A stretch of 64,000 nt of DNA from Ruminococcaceae bacterium UBA6353 (GCA_002437905.1 DJRT01000023.1:62001-126000); one strand, 5' to 3'. Positions 43,670-51,913 are shown, numbered from the stretch's first letter. A program made the numbers and translations. Notes: generated from the letters alone by a model not told the origin.

Positions 43670-44158
43670 TTATTTTTGTTCGCGGACAGTCCCGCTGATA
43701 GACTCAATAACATATCCCGAGCACTTAACATTCTTGAACGCTTCTTTCGTGTTCGGCAACACATCCAGCTCTTCCTTCTTCGCTATTTTCCCATTGCCGC
43801 CAACATTCAGTTTTACTGTTTCGGATAGCGTTGTGGTATATTTTGACTCGAGACCAGGTTTGCGTCCGCCCTCCAACTCCTCAAAAGTGAAGGTACAGGC
43901 TATAGTAACAACCACATTATCATAAATGTATCCGCTGATACCGCTAATGGTGCCGGACATAAAAGCGGATTTATAAGCAACTGCTTTCCACATACTGTAA
44001 TACTCCGAATCGTCTCCCCCAGCTTTGATATTGAATTCCAAATAGTCCGATGCGTTATCAACGGTCAACGCCACCTTGCCGGCCCCTGAAGCATCACAGC
44101 CGGAAACCAGCACCGTAAGAATTATAAGTGCCATAAGAATTGCCCATACTCTTTTCAT
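43670..44158 (-). CDS. Islet lipoprotein
   Basis: 162 aa. Signal peptide with lipobox LVSGC (residues ~18-22), then a beta-rich domain (VALTVDNASDYLEFNIKAG, then NVVVTIACTFTFEELEGG). It is probably a small surface lipoprotein; no known domain recognised. AAGGAGG precedes ATG 44158. AT-rich compared with its neighbours, fitting recent acquisition together with the HTH and XRE genes. Confidence 0.7.
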   Translation of the reverse strand: MKRVWAILMALIILTVLVSGCDASGAGKVALTVDNASDYLEFNIKAGGDDSEYYSMWKAVAYKSAFMSGTISGISGYIYDNVVVTIACTFTFEELEGGRKPGLESKYTTTLSETVKLNVGGNGKIAKKEELDVLPNTKEAFKNVKCSGYVIESISGTVREQK

Positions 44159-44181
44159 AATAATATCCTCCTTACATGCTT

Positions 44182-44358
44182 TCAGTTGTTTTTCTTGCAT
44201 TTTTTGGGGCATTCAGCTAAAGCCGGAACAAGCCAGTGTCCGCTCTCTTTTTTTGCTCCCACAATCACGCAAACGGTTCCGCTTTTACACCACTTACGCA
44301 CTGTAGCCTCGCTGTACCCCCATTTTTCAGCGGCTTCCTTTACAGATATGTATTCCAT
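44182..44358 (-). CDS. Excisionase/MerR-like HTH protein
   Basis: 58 aa. YISVKEAAEKWGYSEATVRKWCKSG is a MerR/excisionase-type helix-turn-helix, followed by a basic Lys/Cys-rich end. ATG 44358 has AGGGATGG upstream. It lies 23 bp from the lipoprotein gene in the same direction and is divergent from the XRE gene, sharing an operator region. It may be an Xis-like or regulatory protein. Confidence 0.75.
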   Translation of the reverse strand: MEYISVKEAAEKWGYSEATVRKWCKSGTVCVIVGAKKESGHWLVPALAECPKKCKKNN

Positions 44359-44393
44359 TTTCACCATCCCTCTCATAAATTTACCCAAATTAT

Positions 44394-44436
44394 AACCTGA
44401 AACAGGTTAAAAGTCAATAGCCTGTTTTGAAACTGG
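44394..44436. promoter_or_regulatory. Operator pair between the divergent HTH and XRE genes
   Basis: A perfect palindrome AACCTG-AAA-CAGGTT (44394-44408) and a second imperfect one CCTGTTTTGAAACTGG (44421-44436) lie in the 114-bp divergent gap. Confidence 0.65.
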
Positions 44437-44472
44437 TACCATATTTATTAATAACTGTTGTGAGAGGTGCCT

Positions 44473-44685
44473 ATGTATAGTCGCATTCGGAATCTGCGTG
44501 AGGATAAAGATCTGAGCCAAACACAGATGGCTAAAATCCTTGGAATGTCGCAAACAGGGTATTCAAAATACGAAACCGGAGAAAATGACATACCGACATC
44601 CATACTGATCAAACTGGCTCAGTTTCACAAAACAAGTATTGACTACCTTCTGGGAGAAACAGACAATCCCAAGCGCTATGAATAG
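44473..44685 (+). CDS. XRE-family regulator (second islet)
   Basis: 70 aa, a minimal HTH_XRE protein (IRNLREDKDLSQTQMAKILGMSQTGYSKYETG split over the recognition helix), ending in YLLGETDNPKRYE. ATG 44473 has GAGAGG 5 nt upstream. Divergent from the HTH gene, with operator palindromes between them. Confidence 0.85.
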   Translation: MYSRIRNLREDKDLSQTQMAKILGMSQTGYSKYETGENDIPTSILIKLAQFHKTSIDYLLGETDNPKRYE

Positions 44686-44704
44686 CCGAATGGGTTGTGA
44701 CCAC

Positions 44705-44825
44705 CGGATGTGCAGTAGCGAATACACACCCTGCGGCGTTTTGGCCGTTTCCGCCATGGTGTACTCCGGCACTGCCAGATACTCCTTCACAAACCGGTCA
44801 TGCTGTCCCACTAAGGCGCTCAGCA
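44705..44825 (-). pseudogene. rluA internal fragment
   Basis: Matches two parts of intact rluA (about 45232-45304 and 45424-45477) with the piece between missing. It runs straight into a trxA 3' fragment at 44826, so this point is a rearrangement junction. Confidence 0.75.
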
Positions 44826-44959
44826 CCGCCCTGGCCGCCGAATATGGTGTATCCAGCATCCCCTGCGTCGTCATCCTCAAGCAGGGGCAGACGGTCGGCC
44901 AAAGCATTGGCTTCCAGCCAAAGGCCGCCCTGCAGGAGCTGCTGAAAGCCTATCTCTGA
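44826..44959 (+). pseudogene. trxA 3' fragment
   Basis: Encodes the thioredoxin C-terminus (AAEYGVSSIPCVVILKQGQ onward, to KAYL) and stops at the same codon as trxA. The active-site half is absent, so it is non-functional. Confidence 0.85.
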
Positions 44960-44969
44960 TTGAGAACAA

Positions 44970-45006
44970 AAAAATGCCTCTCCCTGATAAAGGGAGAGGC
45001 ATTTTT
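44970..45006 (-). terminator. Terminator of rluA
   Basis: A perfect 16-bp stem (AAAAATGCCTCTCCCT) with a 5-nt loop at the end of the minus-strand housekeeping operon; the stem touches the rluA stop. Confidence 0.85.
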
Positions 45007-45668
45007 CATTTCTCATAGGCCGCAGCCGGGAATAGGTTCCACGGAAAGCCTGTCGTATCCGGCAGGCTCTCCCCCACAACTGGTTCCCCGGTAACCGGGT
45101 GCGGAAACTGCAGCCGGCGGCTCCACAGCGCCGGCGGGCAGCCGCGCCGGCCGCCATAGAGGGCGTCGCCGCACAGCGGAAGCCGGCGCGAGGCGGCCTG
45201 TACGCGGATCTGATGGGTGCGGCCGGTATGCAGCCGGATGCGCAGCAGCGAATACACGCCCTGCGGCGTTTCGGCCGTTTCCACCACGGTGTACTCCAGC
45301 ACTGCCCGCCGCACGCCTGCGCGTGGACGCTGCACCACAAAGGATTTGTTGCGCCGCACATCGTGGTACAGCAGATCCTCCCACACGCCGGCCGGCTGCG
45401 CCGGACAGCCGCACACCACTGCCAGATACTCCTTTACAAACCGGTCATGCTGTCCCACCAAGGCGCTCAGCGCCGCCGCAGCCCGGTCGGAGCGGGCGTA
45501 CACTAGCACCCCGCCCGTCATGCGGTCAAGCCGATGCACCGGCTTGACCGGTCGCCCCTGCTGCGCCAGCCGCGCCGGCAGGCTGTCGCCGCCGGCGGCA
45601 TCCGCCTGCGACAGCAGCCCCACCGGCTTTTCAGCCAGCAGGATATCCGCGTCCTCGTATAGGATCAC
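45006..45668 (-). CDS. RluA-family pseudouridine synthase
   Basis: 220 aa, shorter than RluD-type enzymes because the N-terminal S4 domain is absent. Catalytic Asp is in PVHRLDRMTGGV (residues ~43-54), with RIRLHTGRTHQIRVQ and LCGDALYGG downstream. It modifies uridines in rRNA or tRNA; the exact target is unknown. It starts at GTG overlapping the M18 stop (GTGA), so translation is coupled. Two degraded partial copies lie just downstream. Confidence 0.85.
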   Translation of the reverse strand: MILYEDADILLAEKPVGLLSQADAAGGDSLPARLAQQGRPVKPVHRLDRMTGGVLVYARSDRAAAALSALVGQHDRFVKEYLAVVCGCPAQPAGVWEDLLYHDVRRNKSFVVQRPRAGVRRAVLEYTVVETAETPQGVYSLLRIRLHTGRTHQIRVQAASRRLPLCGDALYGGRRGCPPALWSRRLQFPHPVTGEPVVGESLPDTTGFPWNLFPAAAYEK

Positions 45669-47074
45669 CGCTGCATCACCGTCAGGAATGCGCGGTGCGC
45701 CATATACACATCAATCTTGGCCACGATCTCATAGGGGGCGTGCATGCTCAGCACCGGCACACCCATATCCACCGTGTCCACATCCAGGTTGGCGATATAC
45801 ATGGCCACCGTGCCGCCGCCGCCGGCATCCACCTTGCCCAGCTCACCGATCTGCCACAGCACCTGCCGCTCGTCCAGCATCCGCCGCACCTGCCCCATAT
45901 ATTCCGCCGAGGCATCGCTGCTGCCGGATTTGCCGCGGGCGCCGGTGTACTTGGTGATACACACGCCATAGTTCAGCTGTGCCGCATTGGAGCGCACCAT
46001 CACCTCCGGATAGATCGGATCCAGCGCCGCATTCACATCCGCCGACAGGCAGATCGAATGGGAAAGGACATGCCGTCCCTCGGCGCCGAAGGCCGCCGCC
46101 ACATCTGCGATAAAATACCGCAGGAAAGCCGACTGCATGCCGGTGTTGCCCTCCGAGCCGATCTCCTCCTTATCCGCCAGGATCGTTACAGCGGTATAGG
46201 CCGGCGTACCGCACTCCAGGATGGCCGTCACCGCCGGATAGGCACACACGCGGTCATCATGCCCATAGGCGCCGATCATGCTGCGGTCAAAGCCGATATC
46301 ACGCGCCGGGAAAGCCGGCACCACCTCCAGCTCGGCCGAGAGGAAGTCGGCCTCCTCAATGCCGTATTTCTCATGCAGCAGCTGCAGGATGTGCAGCTTC
46401 ACAGCCTCACTGGCATCGTCCTCCCGGAAGGGGCGGGAGCCGATCAGCACATTCAGATCCTCACCGCGCACCACCTCGCCGGCCGGCCGCTTCATCTGCT
46501 CACCGCCAAGGTGCGGCAGCAGATCCGTCACGCAGAACACCGGATCGTCGGCATCCTCGCCCACCGTAACCGTCACGCTGGTGCCGTCCCGGCGCACGAT
46601 CACCCCGTGCAAGGCCAGCGGCATTGCCGTCCACTGGTATTTCTTAATTCCGCCGTAGTAGTGGGTATCCAGATAGGCCAGCTCACTGTCCTCATACAGC
46701 GGATTGGGCTTCAGATCCAGCCGCGGGGAGTCGATATGCGCAGCGGCAATGGTCACCCCGTCGGTGATCGGGCGGGTGCCGATCACCGCCAGCAGCAGCG
46801 CTTTGCCCCGGTTATTGACATAGATCTTGTCCCCCGCCTGCAGCGCCATACCGGGGGTGAACGGGCGGAACCCGGCCTGCTCGGCCATCCGCACCGCCTG
46901 CGTCACTGCCTCACGCTCGGTTTTGGCCGCATTCAGGAACTGCTTATAGCCCTCACAATAGCGGTCGCTGGCGGCAATCTCCTCCTCCGAGAGCGTTTTG
47001 CCACCGTTTTTCGGGGCATAGGCCAGCTGCTCCCGCAGTGCCTTTGCCCGGCTGTTTTTCGTCTCGTTTTCCAT
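45665..47074 (-). CDS. M18-family aminopeptidase
   Basis: 469 aa. Metal-binding and catalytic motifs: AAAHIDSPRLDLKP, DKEEIGSEGNTG, and the C-terminal HAPYEIVAKIDVY. M18 enzymes are dodecameric cytosolic zinc aminopeptidases that trim acidic or general N-termini from peptides. ATG 47074 has AAAGGTGG 8 nt upstream; the GTG at 47086 overlaps that site. A 3' fragment of this gene is present at 43384-43532. Confidence 0.88.
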   Translation of the reverse strand: MENETKNSRAKALREQLAYAPKNGGKTLSEEEIAASDRYCEGYKQFLNAAKTEREAVTQAVRMAEQAGFRPFTPGMALQAGDKIYVNNRGKALLLAVIGTRPITDGVTIAAAHIDSPRLDLKPNPLYEDSELAYLDTHYYGGIKKYQWTAMPLALHGVIVRRDGTSVTVTVGEDADDPVFCVTDLLPHLGGEQMKRPAGEVVRGEDLNVLIGSRPFREDDASEAVKLHILQLLHEKYGIEEADFLSAELEVVPAFPARDIGFDRSMIGAYGHDDRVCAYPAVTAILECGTPAYTAVTILADKEEIGSEGNTGMQSAFLRYFIADVAAAFGAEGRHVLSHSICLSADVNAALDPIYPEVMVRSNAAQLNYGVCITKYTGARGKSGSSDASAEYMGQVRRMLDERQVLWQIGELGKVDAGGGGTVAMYIANLDVDTVDMGVPVLSMHAPYEIVAKIDVYMAHRAFLTVMQR

Positions 47075-47125
47075 ACTGTATACCACCTTTTCTATATCTT
47101 TTCTATAGTTTGCTGCTTTGTCTGT

Positions 47126-47710
47126 TCAATCATCCAGCCGGTAGAGCTGGCGATAGCGCTGGCGGGTCTTTTCTACCCGGCGTACATATTCCGCTGTTTC
47201 TGCATAAGGGATGGTGTCCAGGTGCTCTCCGTCCGCCGAATACGCCGGATCCTTGAGCCACTCCTTCACCCGCCCCTGGCCGGCATTATAGGCGGCCAGC
47301 ACCGTCTGCATATCCGGAAATTGTTCCCCCAGCAGCTTCAGAACATACACCCCGTAGTGGATATTCACCTGCGGATCATACAGTGCGTCGGTCGTATATT
47401 TCCCCGTTTCACCGGCGCGCATGAGCGCCCACTGAAAGGTATCATCCGTCAGCTGCATCAGTCCCTTGGCCTGGGCGTGGGAGGTGGCATCCTCCTCGAA
47501 GCTGCTTTCGGTGTGGATGATGGCATAGATCAGCGAGGCAGGAATATCAAATTCCTCGCTGGCAGCCTCCACCAGCGCCTCATGCTCCAGCGGGTATACC
47601 TTCCGGAAATACCGGCGGTAGCCGACCCGGAACAGACACACGCCGGCCGTCAGCACCACCGCCGTCAGCAGCAGCAGGCAGAGATGCCGCCACACAGGCT
47701 TGCGTATCAT
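47126..47710 (-). CDS. Lytic transglycosylase (SLT domain), membrane-anchored
   Basis: 194 aa. N-terminal TM anchor (residues ~8-29), then an SLT domain with IYAIIHTESSFEEDATS (catalytic Glu), AKGLMQLTDDT and VLAAYNAGQGRV. It cleaves peptidoglycan glycan strands at the outer face of the membrane, often for growth or assembly of envelope complexes. Its ATG overlaps the stop of the Sua5-CoaE gene (ATGA). Confidence 0.9.
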   Translation of the reverse strand: MIRKPVWRHLCLLLLTAVVLTAGVCLFRVGYRRYFRKVYPLEHEALVEAASEEFDIPASLIYAIIHTESSFEEDATSHAQAKGLMQLTDDTFQWALMRAGETGKYTTDALYDPQVNIHYGVYVLKLLGEQFPDMQTVLAAYNAGQGRVKEWLKDPAYSADGEHLDTIPYAETAEYVRRVEKTRQRYRQLYRLDD

Positions 47711-49341
47711 TCCACCGACCACCACCCCTTCGCCATGCGCTGCTGCCACAGGGCCGTGGCCGCGGCACACAGGGCCTCCCGGTCGCCGGTATTCGGCAGC
47801 ACCGTCACACCCTCACGGCAATAAAAGCTCTCCTCCGGCTGGGCATCCATACGGCGCTGTGCTGCCTCGGCCGACAGGCCGTCCCGCTGCCGGATACGCT
47901 GCAGGCGTACCGCCGCTGGGGCGGTAACGGCCACAATATGGTCGCACAGCGCGTCAGCGCCCGCCTCAAACAGGGTCGGCGCATCCAGCACCGCCGCCGG
48001 GTAGCCGGCATCCGCCGCATCCTCCAGCTGCTGGCGCAGCAGCGCCATGATCGCCGGATGGGTAATGGCATTCAGCGTTTCGGTCGCCTGCCTGGTGGCA
48101 AAGGCCCGCTGCGCCAGCGCCGCCCGATCCAGCCGTCCCTCCGGGGTCAGAATTGCCGGAGAAAAGGCCTCCACCAGCTGCGCAAGGCACGCCGAGCCCG
48201 GCTCCACCACCTGCCGCGCGGCCGCATCCGCGTCCAGCACCGGTACGCCCAGCGCCCGCCAGACGGCGGCTACGGTGGATTTTCCGGCACCGGTCTGCCC
48301 GGTCAGCCCCACCACCCGGATGGTATTGATGTTGCGGAAGGCCGCGGCACGCAGCATCCGGTTATACACAGCCAGCCCGACGCCCTCCGGCCTCGGGCAC
48401 GCGGCATATACCGTGTGCGCACCCATTTCATCCAGCCGGCGCAGGGCGTCAAATATCCGGTGTGCCTGCTCCAGCGGCTGCTGTCTTCCGCCGTAGGGCA
48501 CTGCCGGCACCGTCAGCTCCGCCTGCTCCTCATCAAAACACAGCGCAGCCACGCCCTCACCGCTGTGGGCATTCACATAGTCCGTATAGGCGGCCGGCGT
48601 GCCCTTGACCAGCCACACCTCCGCCCGCGGTGCATAGTGCTTGTATTTCATCCCCGGTGAGGCCGCCACCGCGCCGGCCTGCAGCGCATGGGTCACCGCC
48701 CGGTCGATCTCCAGCCGGCCGGTCACGGCGCGCAGCATCTCCGGCGTAACGCCGCCCGGCCGCAGCAGCCGCGGCACCGGGCCGCACAGATCCACCACTG
48801 TGGACTCTACCCCCACGGCGCACTCCCCGCCATCCAGCACCGCAGCAATGCGTCCCTGCATATCCTCCATCACGCGCCCCGCATTGGTGGGGCTGGGGAT
48901 GCCGCTGCGATTGGCAGAGGGGGCCGCCAGCGGGCAGCCGGAGCGCAGGATCACCGCCTGCGCAATGGGATCGGACGGAAAGCGGACCGCCACTGTTTTC
49001 AGGCCGCCGCGCACCTCGGCCGGCACACAGGGTGCCGCCGGCAGGATCATGGTCAGCGGCCCCGGCCAATAGGCCTCCGCCAGCTGCTGTGCCACTGGCG
49101 GAATGGCCGTGACCAACGGCGCCCAGTCGGCGATATCGCCAATATGGACGATCAGCGGATTATCCATCGGCCGCCCCTTGGCCGCAAAGATGGCGGCCAC
49201 CGCCGCCGGGTTCATGGCGTCGGCCGCCAGCCCATACACCGTCTCGGTAGGGATCGCCACCAGCTCCCCCTGCCGCAGCAGGCGGGCAGCCTCGTCGATC
49301 CCGGCCGCATCCGGCGATAACAAACGCGTTTGCATGGTCAT
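47707..49341 (-). CDS. Sua5/TsaC-CoaE fusion: threonylcarbamoyl-AMP synthase plus dephospho-CoA kinase
   Basis: 544 aa. Residues ~1-200 are a YrdC/TsaC domain (IPTETVYGLAADA, KGRPMDNPLIVHI, PSANRSGIPSPT) and ~200-340 the Sua5 C-terminal domain (SPGMKYKHYAPRAEVWLV). Residues ~345-544 are CoaE with P-loop GLTGQTGAGKST, DADAAARQVVEPG, and NAITHPAI. The first half makes threonylcarbamoyl-AMP for t6A tRNA and the second does the last CoA step. Fusing two unrelated housekeeping enzymes is unusual. It is co-transcribed with prfA, 12 bp upstream. Confidence 0.9.
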   Translation of the reverse strand: MTMQTRLLSPDAAGIDEAARLLRQGELVAIPTETVYGLAADAMNPAAVAAIFAAKGRPMDNPLIVHIGDIADWAPLVTAIPPVAQQLAEAYWPGPLTMILPAAPCVPAEVRGGLKTVAVRFPSDPIAQAVILRSGCPLAAPSANRSGIPSPTNAGRVMEDMQGRIAAVLDGGECAVGVESTVVDLCGPVPRLLRPGGVTPEMLRAVTGRLEIDRAVTHALQAGAVAASPGMKYKHYAPRAEVWLVKGTPAAYTDYVNAHSGEGVAALCFDEEQAELTVPAVPYGGRQQPLEQAHRIFDALRRLDEMGAHTVYAACPRPEGVGLAVYNRMLRAAAFRNINTIRVVGLTGQTGAGKSTVAAVWRALGVPVLDADAAARQVVEPGSACLAQLVEAFSPAILTPEGRLDRAALAQRAFATRQATETLNAITHPAIMALLRQQLEDAADAGYPAAVLDAPTLFEAGADALCDHIVAVTAPAAVRLQRIRQRDGLSAEAAQRRMDAQPEESFYCREGVTVLPNTGDREALCAAATALWQQRMAKGWWSVE

Positions 49342-49353
49342 AAAGCCCTTCTT

Positions 49354-50430
49354 CTACTCATTTTCGCTCTGCCGCAGACGCTCCGCCTGCTCTGCAGCCG
49401 TCAGCGCATTGATCAGCTCATCCAGATCGCCGTTCAGCACGGCCTCCAGCTTATAGAGCGTCAGGCCGATGCGATGATCGGTCACCCGCCCCTGCGGGTA
49501 GTTATAGGTGCGGATACGCTCACTGCGGTCGCCGGTACCCACCTGCGCCCGCCGGTCAGCCGCAATGGCCGACTGCTGCGCCTGCTGCTTCTTCTCCAGC
49601 AGGCGGGCACGCAGCACCCGCATCGCCTTATCCTTATTTTTGTATTGGCTGCGCTCATCCTGGCATTCCACCACCGTGCCGGTGGGCAGGTGCGTAATGC
49701 GGATGGCCGATTCCGTCTTATTGATATGCTGGCCGCCGGCGCCGCTGGAACGGTAGGTGTCGATCTGCAGATCACCGGGGTCGATCTCCAGCTCCACCTC
49801 CTCGGCCTCCGGCAGCACCGCCACGGTGGCTGTGCTGGTGTGGATACGGCCGCCGGTCTCGGTGGCCGGTACCCGCTGCACGCGGTGCACGCCGCTTTCA
49901 AATTTCAGGCGGCTATACGCCCCCGCCCCGGTTACCATAAAGCTGATCTCCCGGTAGCCGCCAAGCTCGGTGGCGTTCTCCCCCACCCGCTCTACGGCAA
50001 GGCCGTGCTGGGCGGCATACATTGTATACATCCGGTACAGCACGGCCGCAAACAGCGCCGATTCCTCGCCGCCGGCGCCCGCGCGGATCTCCACAATCAC
50101 ATTGCGGTCGTCATTCGGATCCCGCGGCAGCAGCAGCTGCGGCAGCTGTGCGTCCAGCTGCCGCAGCTGCTCACGGCCGTCAGCCAGCTCCTGCTGCGCC
50201 AGCTGCCGCAGCTCCGGGTCGCCGCCCGGCTCTGCCAGCAGCGCCTCGGCCTCGGCAATCGCCCCGGCCGCCCGCTGCATGGCGGCACATACCTCGGCCG
50301 CCGGCTGCAGGCGTGCATGCTCCTGCATCAGCAGCCGGTACTGCTCCGGCTGCGCCGTCACCGTGGGATCATACAGCCGCTGCGTCAGCTCCTCATAGCG
50401 GTGCAGCAGCTCGGTATAGCGTTCCTGCAT
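49354..50430 (-). CDS. prfA: Peptide chain release factor 1
   Basis: 358 aa, normal length. The peptidyl-hydrolysis GGQ motif (SSGAGGQHINKTES) and the RF1-type codon motif PAT (RVPATETGGRIHTS) are present, so it reads UAA and UAG. The prmC gene that often follows prfA is not adjacent; instead the Sua5-CoaE fusion follows. Confidence 0.95.
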   Translation of the reverse strand: MQERYTELLHRYEELTQRLYDPTVTAQPEQYRLLMQEHARLQPAAEVCAAMQRAAGAIAEAEALLAEPGGDPELRQLAQQELADGREQLRQLDAQLPQLLLPRDPNDDRNVIVEIRAGAGGEESALFAAVLYRMYTMYAAQHGLAVERVGENATELGGYREISFMVTGAGAYSRLKFESGVHRVQRVPATETGGRIHTSTATVAVLPEAEEVELEIDPGDLQIDTYRSSGAGGQHINKTESAIRITHLPTGTVVECQDERSQYKNKDKAMRVLRARLLEKKQQAQQSAIAADRRAQVGTGDRSERIRTYNYPQGRVTDHRIGLTLYKLEAVLNGDLDELINALTAAEQAERLRQSENE

Positions 50431-50481
50431 GGTTTTCCGTATCCTCCGTTGCGTTGTTTTTCCTGCTGCCTATACCGCCCG

Positions 50482-50664
50482 CTATTCTCCGCGCTCCACC
50501 TTGCGGATGTTCTTTTCCGCCTTCAGGCGGGGCAGCATCATCTCATGCCCACAGTCCTCGCACCGCAGCCGGAAATCCATGCCCACCCGCAGCACAGCAA
50601 AGCGGCGGCTGCCGCAGGGATGGTTTTTTTTCATTTCCAGCACATCGCCAACCCGGATATCCAT
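50482..50664 (-). CDS. DUF951-family small zinc-type protein
   Basis: 60 aa. VGDVLEMKKNHPCGSRRFAV and RCEDCGHEMMLPR match DUF951, a small protein conserved in Firmicutes of unknown role. Three Cys (one in HPCG, two in CxxC) could bind zinc. ATG 50664 has GGAGG 7 nt upstream. First gene of the prfA operon. Confidence 0.88.
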   Translation of the reverse strand: MDIRVGDVLEMKKNHPCGSRRFAVLRVGMDFRLRCEDCGHEMMLPRLKAEKNIRKVERGE

Positions 50665-50709
50665 TTGCACGCCTCCGCTTTCTTTACTTTAATAAAATGC
50701 AACAGAAAT

Positions 50710-50738
50710 ATTCTATCACAGTTTTTTCCTGTACGCAA
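50710..50738 (-). promoter_or_regulatory. Promoter of the DUF951-prfA operon
   Basis: Minus strand: -35 TTGCGT (50733-50738), 17-bp spacer, -10 TAGAAT (50710-50715). Confidence 0.75.
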
Positions 50739-50843
50739 CGCCCCGCCGCAATATTTCTGTGTATATTTTTTGCGGCAGCAGAAACACTATGGCTGTGAAC
50801 GGCAGAGCGCCGTTCAATACAATTTTTACAGGAGGAAACAACC

Positions 50844-50981
50844 ATGGAGCAGAATAAGCAGAGCCAGAACAAAAAGAACCAGCAGGAGCAGAACAAGAAA
50901 AACCAGCAGGAGCAGAACAAGCAGAATCAGCAGGGTCAGAACCAGCAGCAGAACCAGCACGAAGAAGACAGCCTCTTCTGA
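50844..50981 (+). CDS. 45-aa glutamine/asparagine-rich microprotein
   Basis: 45 aa with 17 Gln, 9 Asn and 6 Lys. It is built from NQQEQNK-like units and ends in an acidic-hydrophobic tail EEDSLF. A strong AGGAGGA ribosome site precedes the ATG and a hairpin follows at 51001-51036. Similar Q/N-rich short ORFs occur in other Clostridia to my recollection, with no known function. The composition suggests an intrinsically disordered or self-associating peptide. Confidence 0.75.
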   Translation: MEQNKQSQNKKNQQEQNKKNQQEQNKQNQQGQNQQQNQHEEDSLF

Positions 50982-51000
50982 CGCTGCACCGCCCTGTGTA

Positions 51001-51036
51001 CCGGAGACCGCCGCAAAAAGCAGCGGCGGTCTCCGG
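51001..51036. terminator. Hairpin downstream of the Q/N-rich ORF
   Basis: A 14-bp perfect stem (CCGGAGACCGCCGC) with an 8-nt A-rich loop, without a T-run. Confidence 0.6.
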
Positions 51037-51126
51037 CGCAGCGGTATAAAACGACCAAAACCGGACATACTTCCATCAGAGCACCGCTTCGCTCATCTTA
51101 CGGTATACCACAGGAGGAATGTACAC

Positions 51127-51855
51127 ATGGATAAGCAGCCCATCCACCAGCCATCCCGTTTCAAGCGGTTTATCAGCGGCCGGGGATTTTATGTCGCGCT
51201 GGCCGCCTGCCTGCTGGCCATCGGTGGTGTCACCGTGGCCACCTTCGGTGAGCGGATGTTTGTCCGCCAGCCGGCCGACAGCTCCGACTCCGTCTCGGAT
51301 ACCCGCCCGGTGGAGCAGAAGGTTTCCGACCAGCCGGACGAACGCAAGACCACCACAACCACCACGGCAGCCACCACCTCTGCCGCCACCACAACCACGG
51401 CGCCGGCAGCGGATCTGTATGTGCTGCCGCTGGGCAATACGCTGCAGCAGCCATACAGCGGCTCAGAGCTGCTCTACTCGGTCACCATGCAGGATTGGCG
51501 CACCCATGAGGGTGCCGATTTCGCCGGTGAGCAGGGGCAGGCCGTCAAGGCACTGGCCGACGGCCGGGTAACCGCCGTGGAAAGCGATGTTTTCTGGGGC
51601 GACCGCGTGACCATCGACCATGGCACCGGCGTGCAGTCCACCTATTGCGGCCTGAAGCCGACAGTGAAGGCCGGCGATACCGTCAAGGTCGGAGAGACCA
51701 TCGGTACGCTCACCGCCATCCCGTGCGAGCAGGCGCAGGGGCTGCACCTGCACCTGGAAATGACGGTGGACGGCCGCACCGTAGACCCTGTGCAGGCAAT
51801 CGGCCGTGAGGTCCGCTATGCGGACGGCAGCGCCCCCACACAGGCAACTGAATGA
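51127..51855 (+). CDS. M23 peptidase-domain membrane protein (SpoIIQ-like)
   Basis: 242 aa. N-terminal TM (residues ~22-43), a Thr-rich linker (~75-98) and an M23 LytM domain (~105-230). The domain has the zinc ligand pattern THEGADFAG and the HLHLE (HxH) motif, so catalysis looks possible. Length and topology match SpoIIQ, the forespore protein of the engulfment channel, though general wall endopeptidases share this layout. AGGAGGA precedes the ATG. Confidence 0.8.
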   Translation: MDKQPIHQPSRFKRFISGRGFYVALAACLLAIGGVTVATFGERMFVRQPADSSDSVSDTRPVEQKVSDQPDERKTTTTTTAATTSAATTTTAPAADLYVLPLGNTLQQPYSGSELLYSVTMQDWRTHEGADFAGEQGQAVKALADGRVTAVESDVFWGDRVTIDHGTGVQSTYCGLKPTVKAGDTVKVGETIGTLTAIPCEQAQGLHLHLEMTVDGRTVDPVQAIGREVRYADGSAPTQATE

Positions 51856-51913
51856 CCGCCCGCCCTCGGAAGCTCCGCTGCCCTGCAGCGGAGACACGGC
51901 CAGAGGGGCACCA

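Larger units (their letters stand above)
44826..45120. repeat. Direct repeat, right copy
   Basis: 295 bp matching 43064-43357. It contains a promoterless trxA 3' fragment (44826-44959, encoding the last ~44 residues), the terminator and the live rluA 3' end. Confidence 0.9.
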
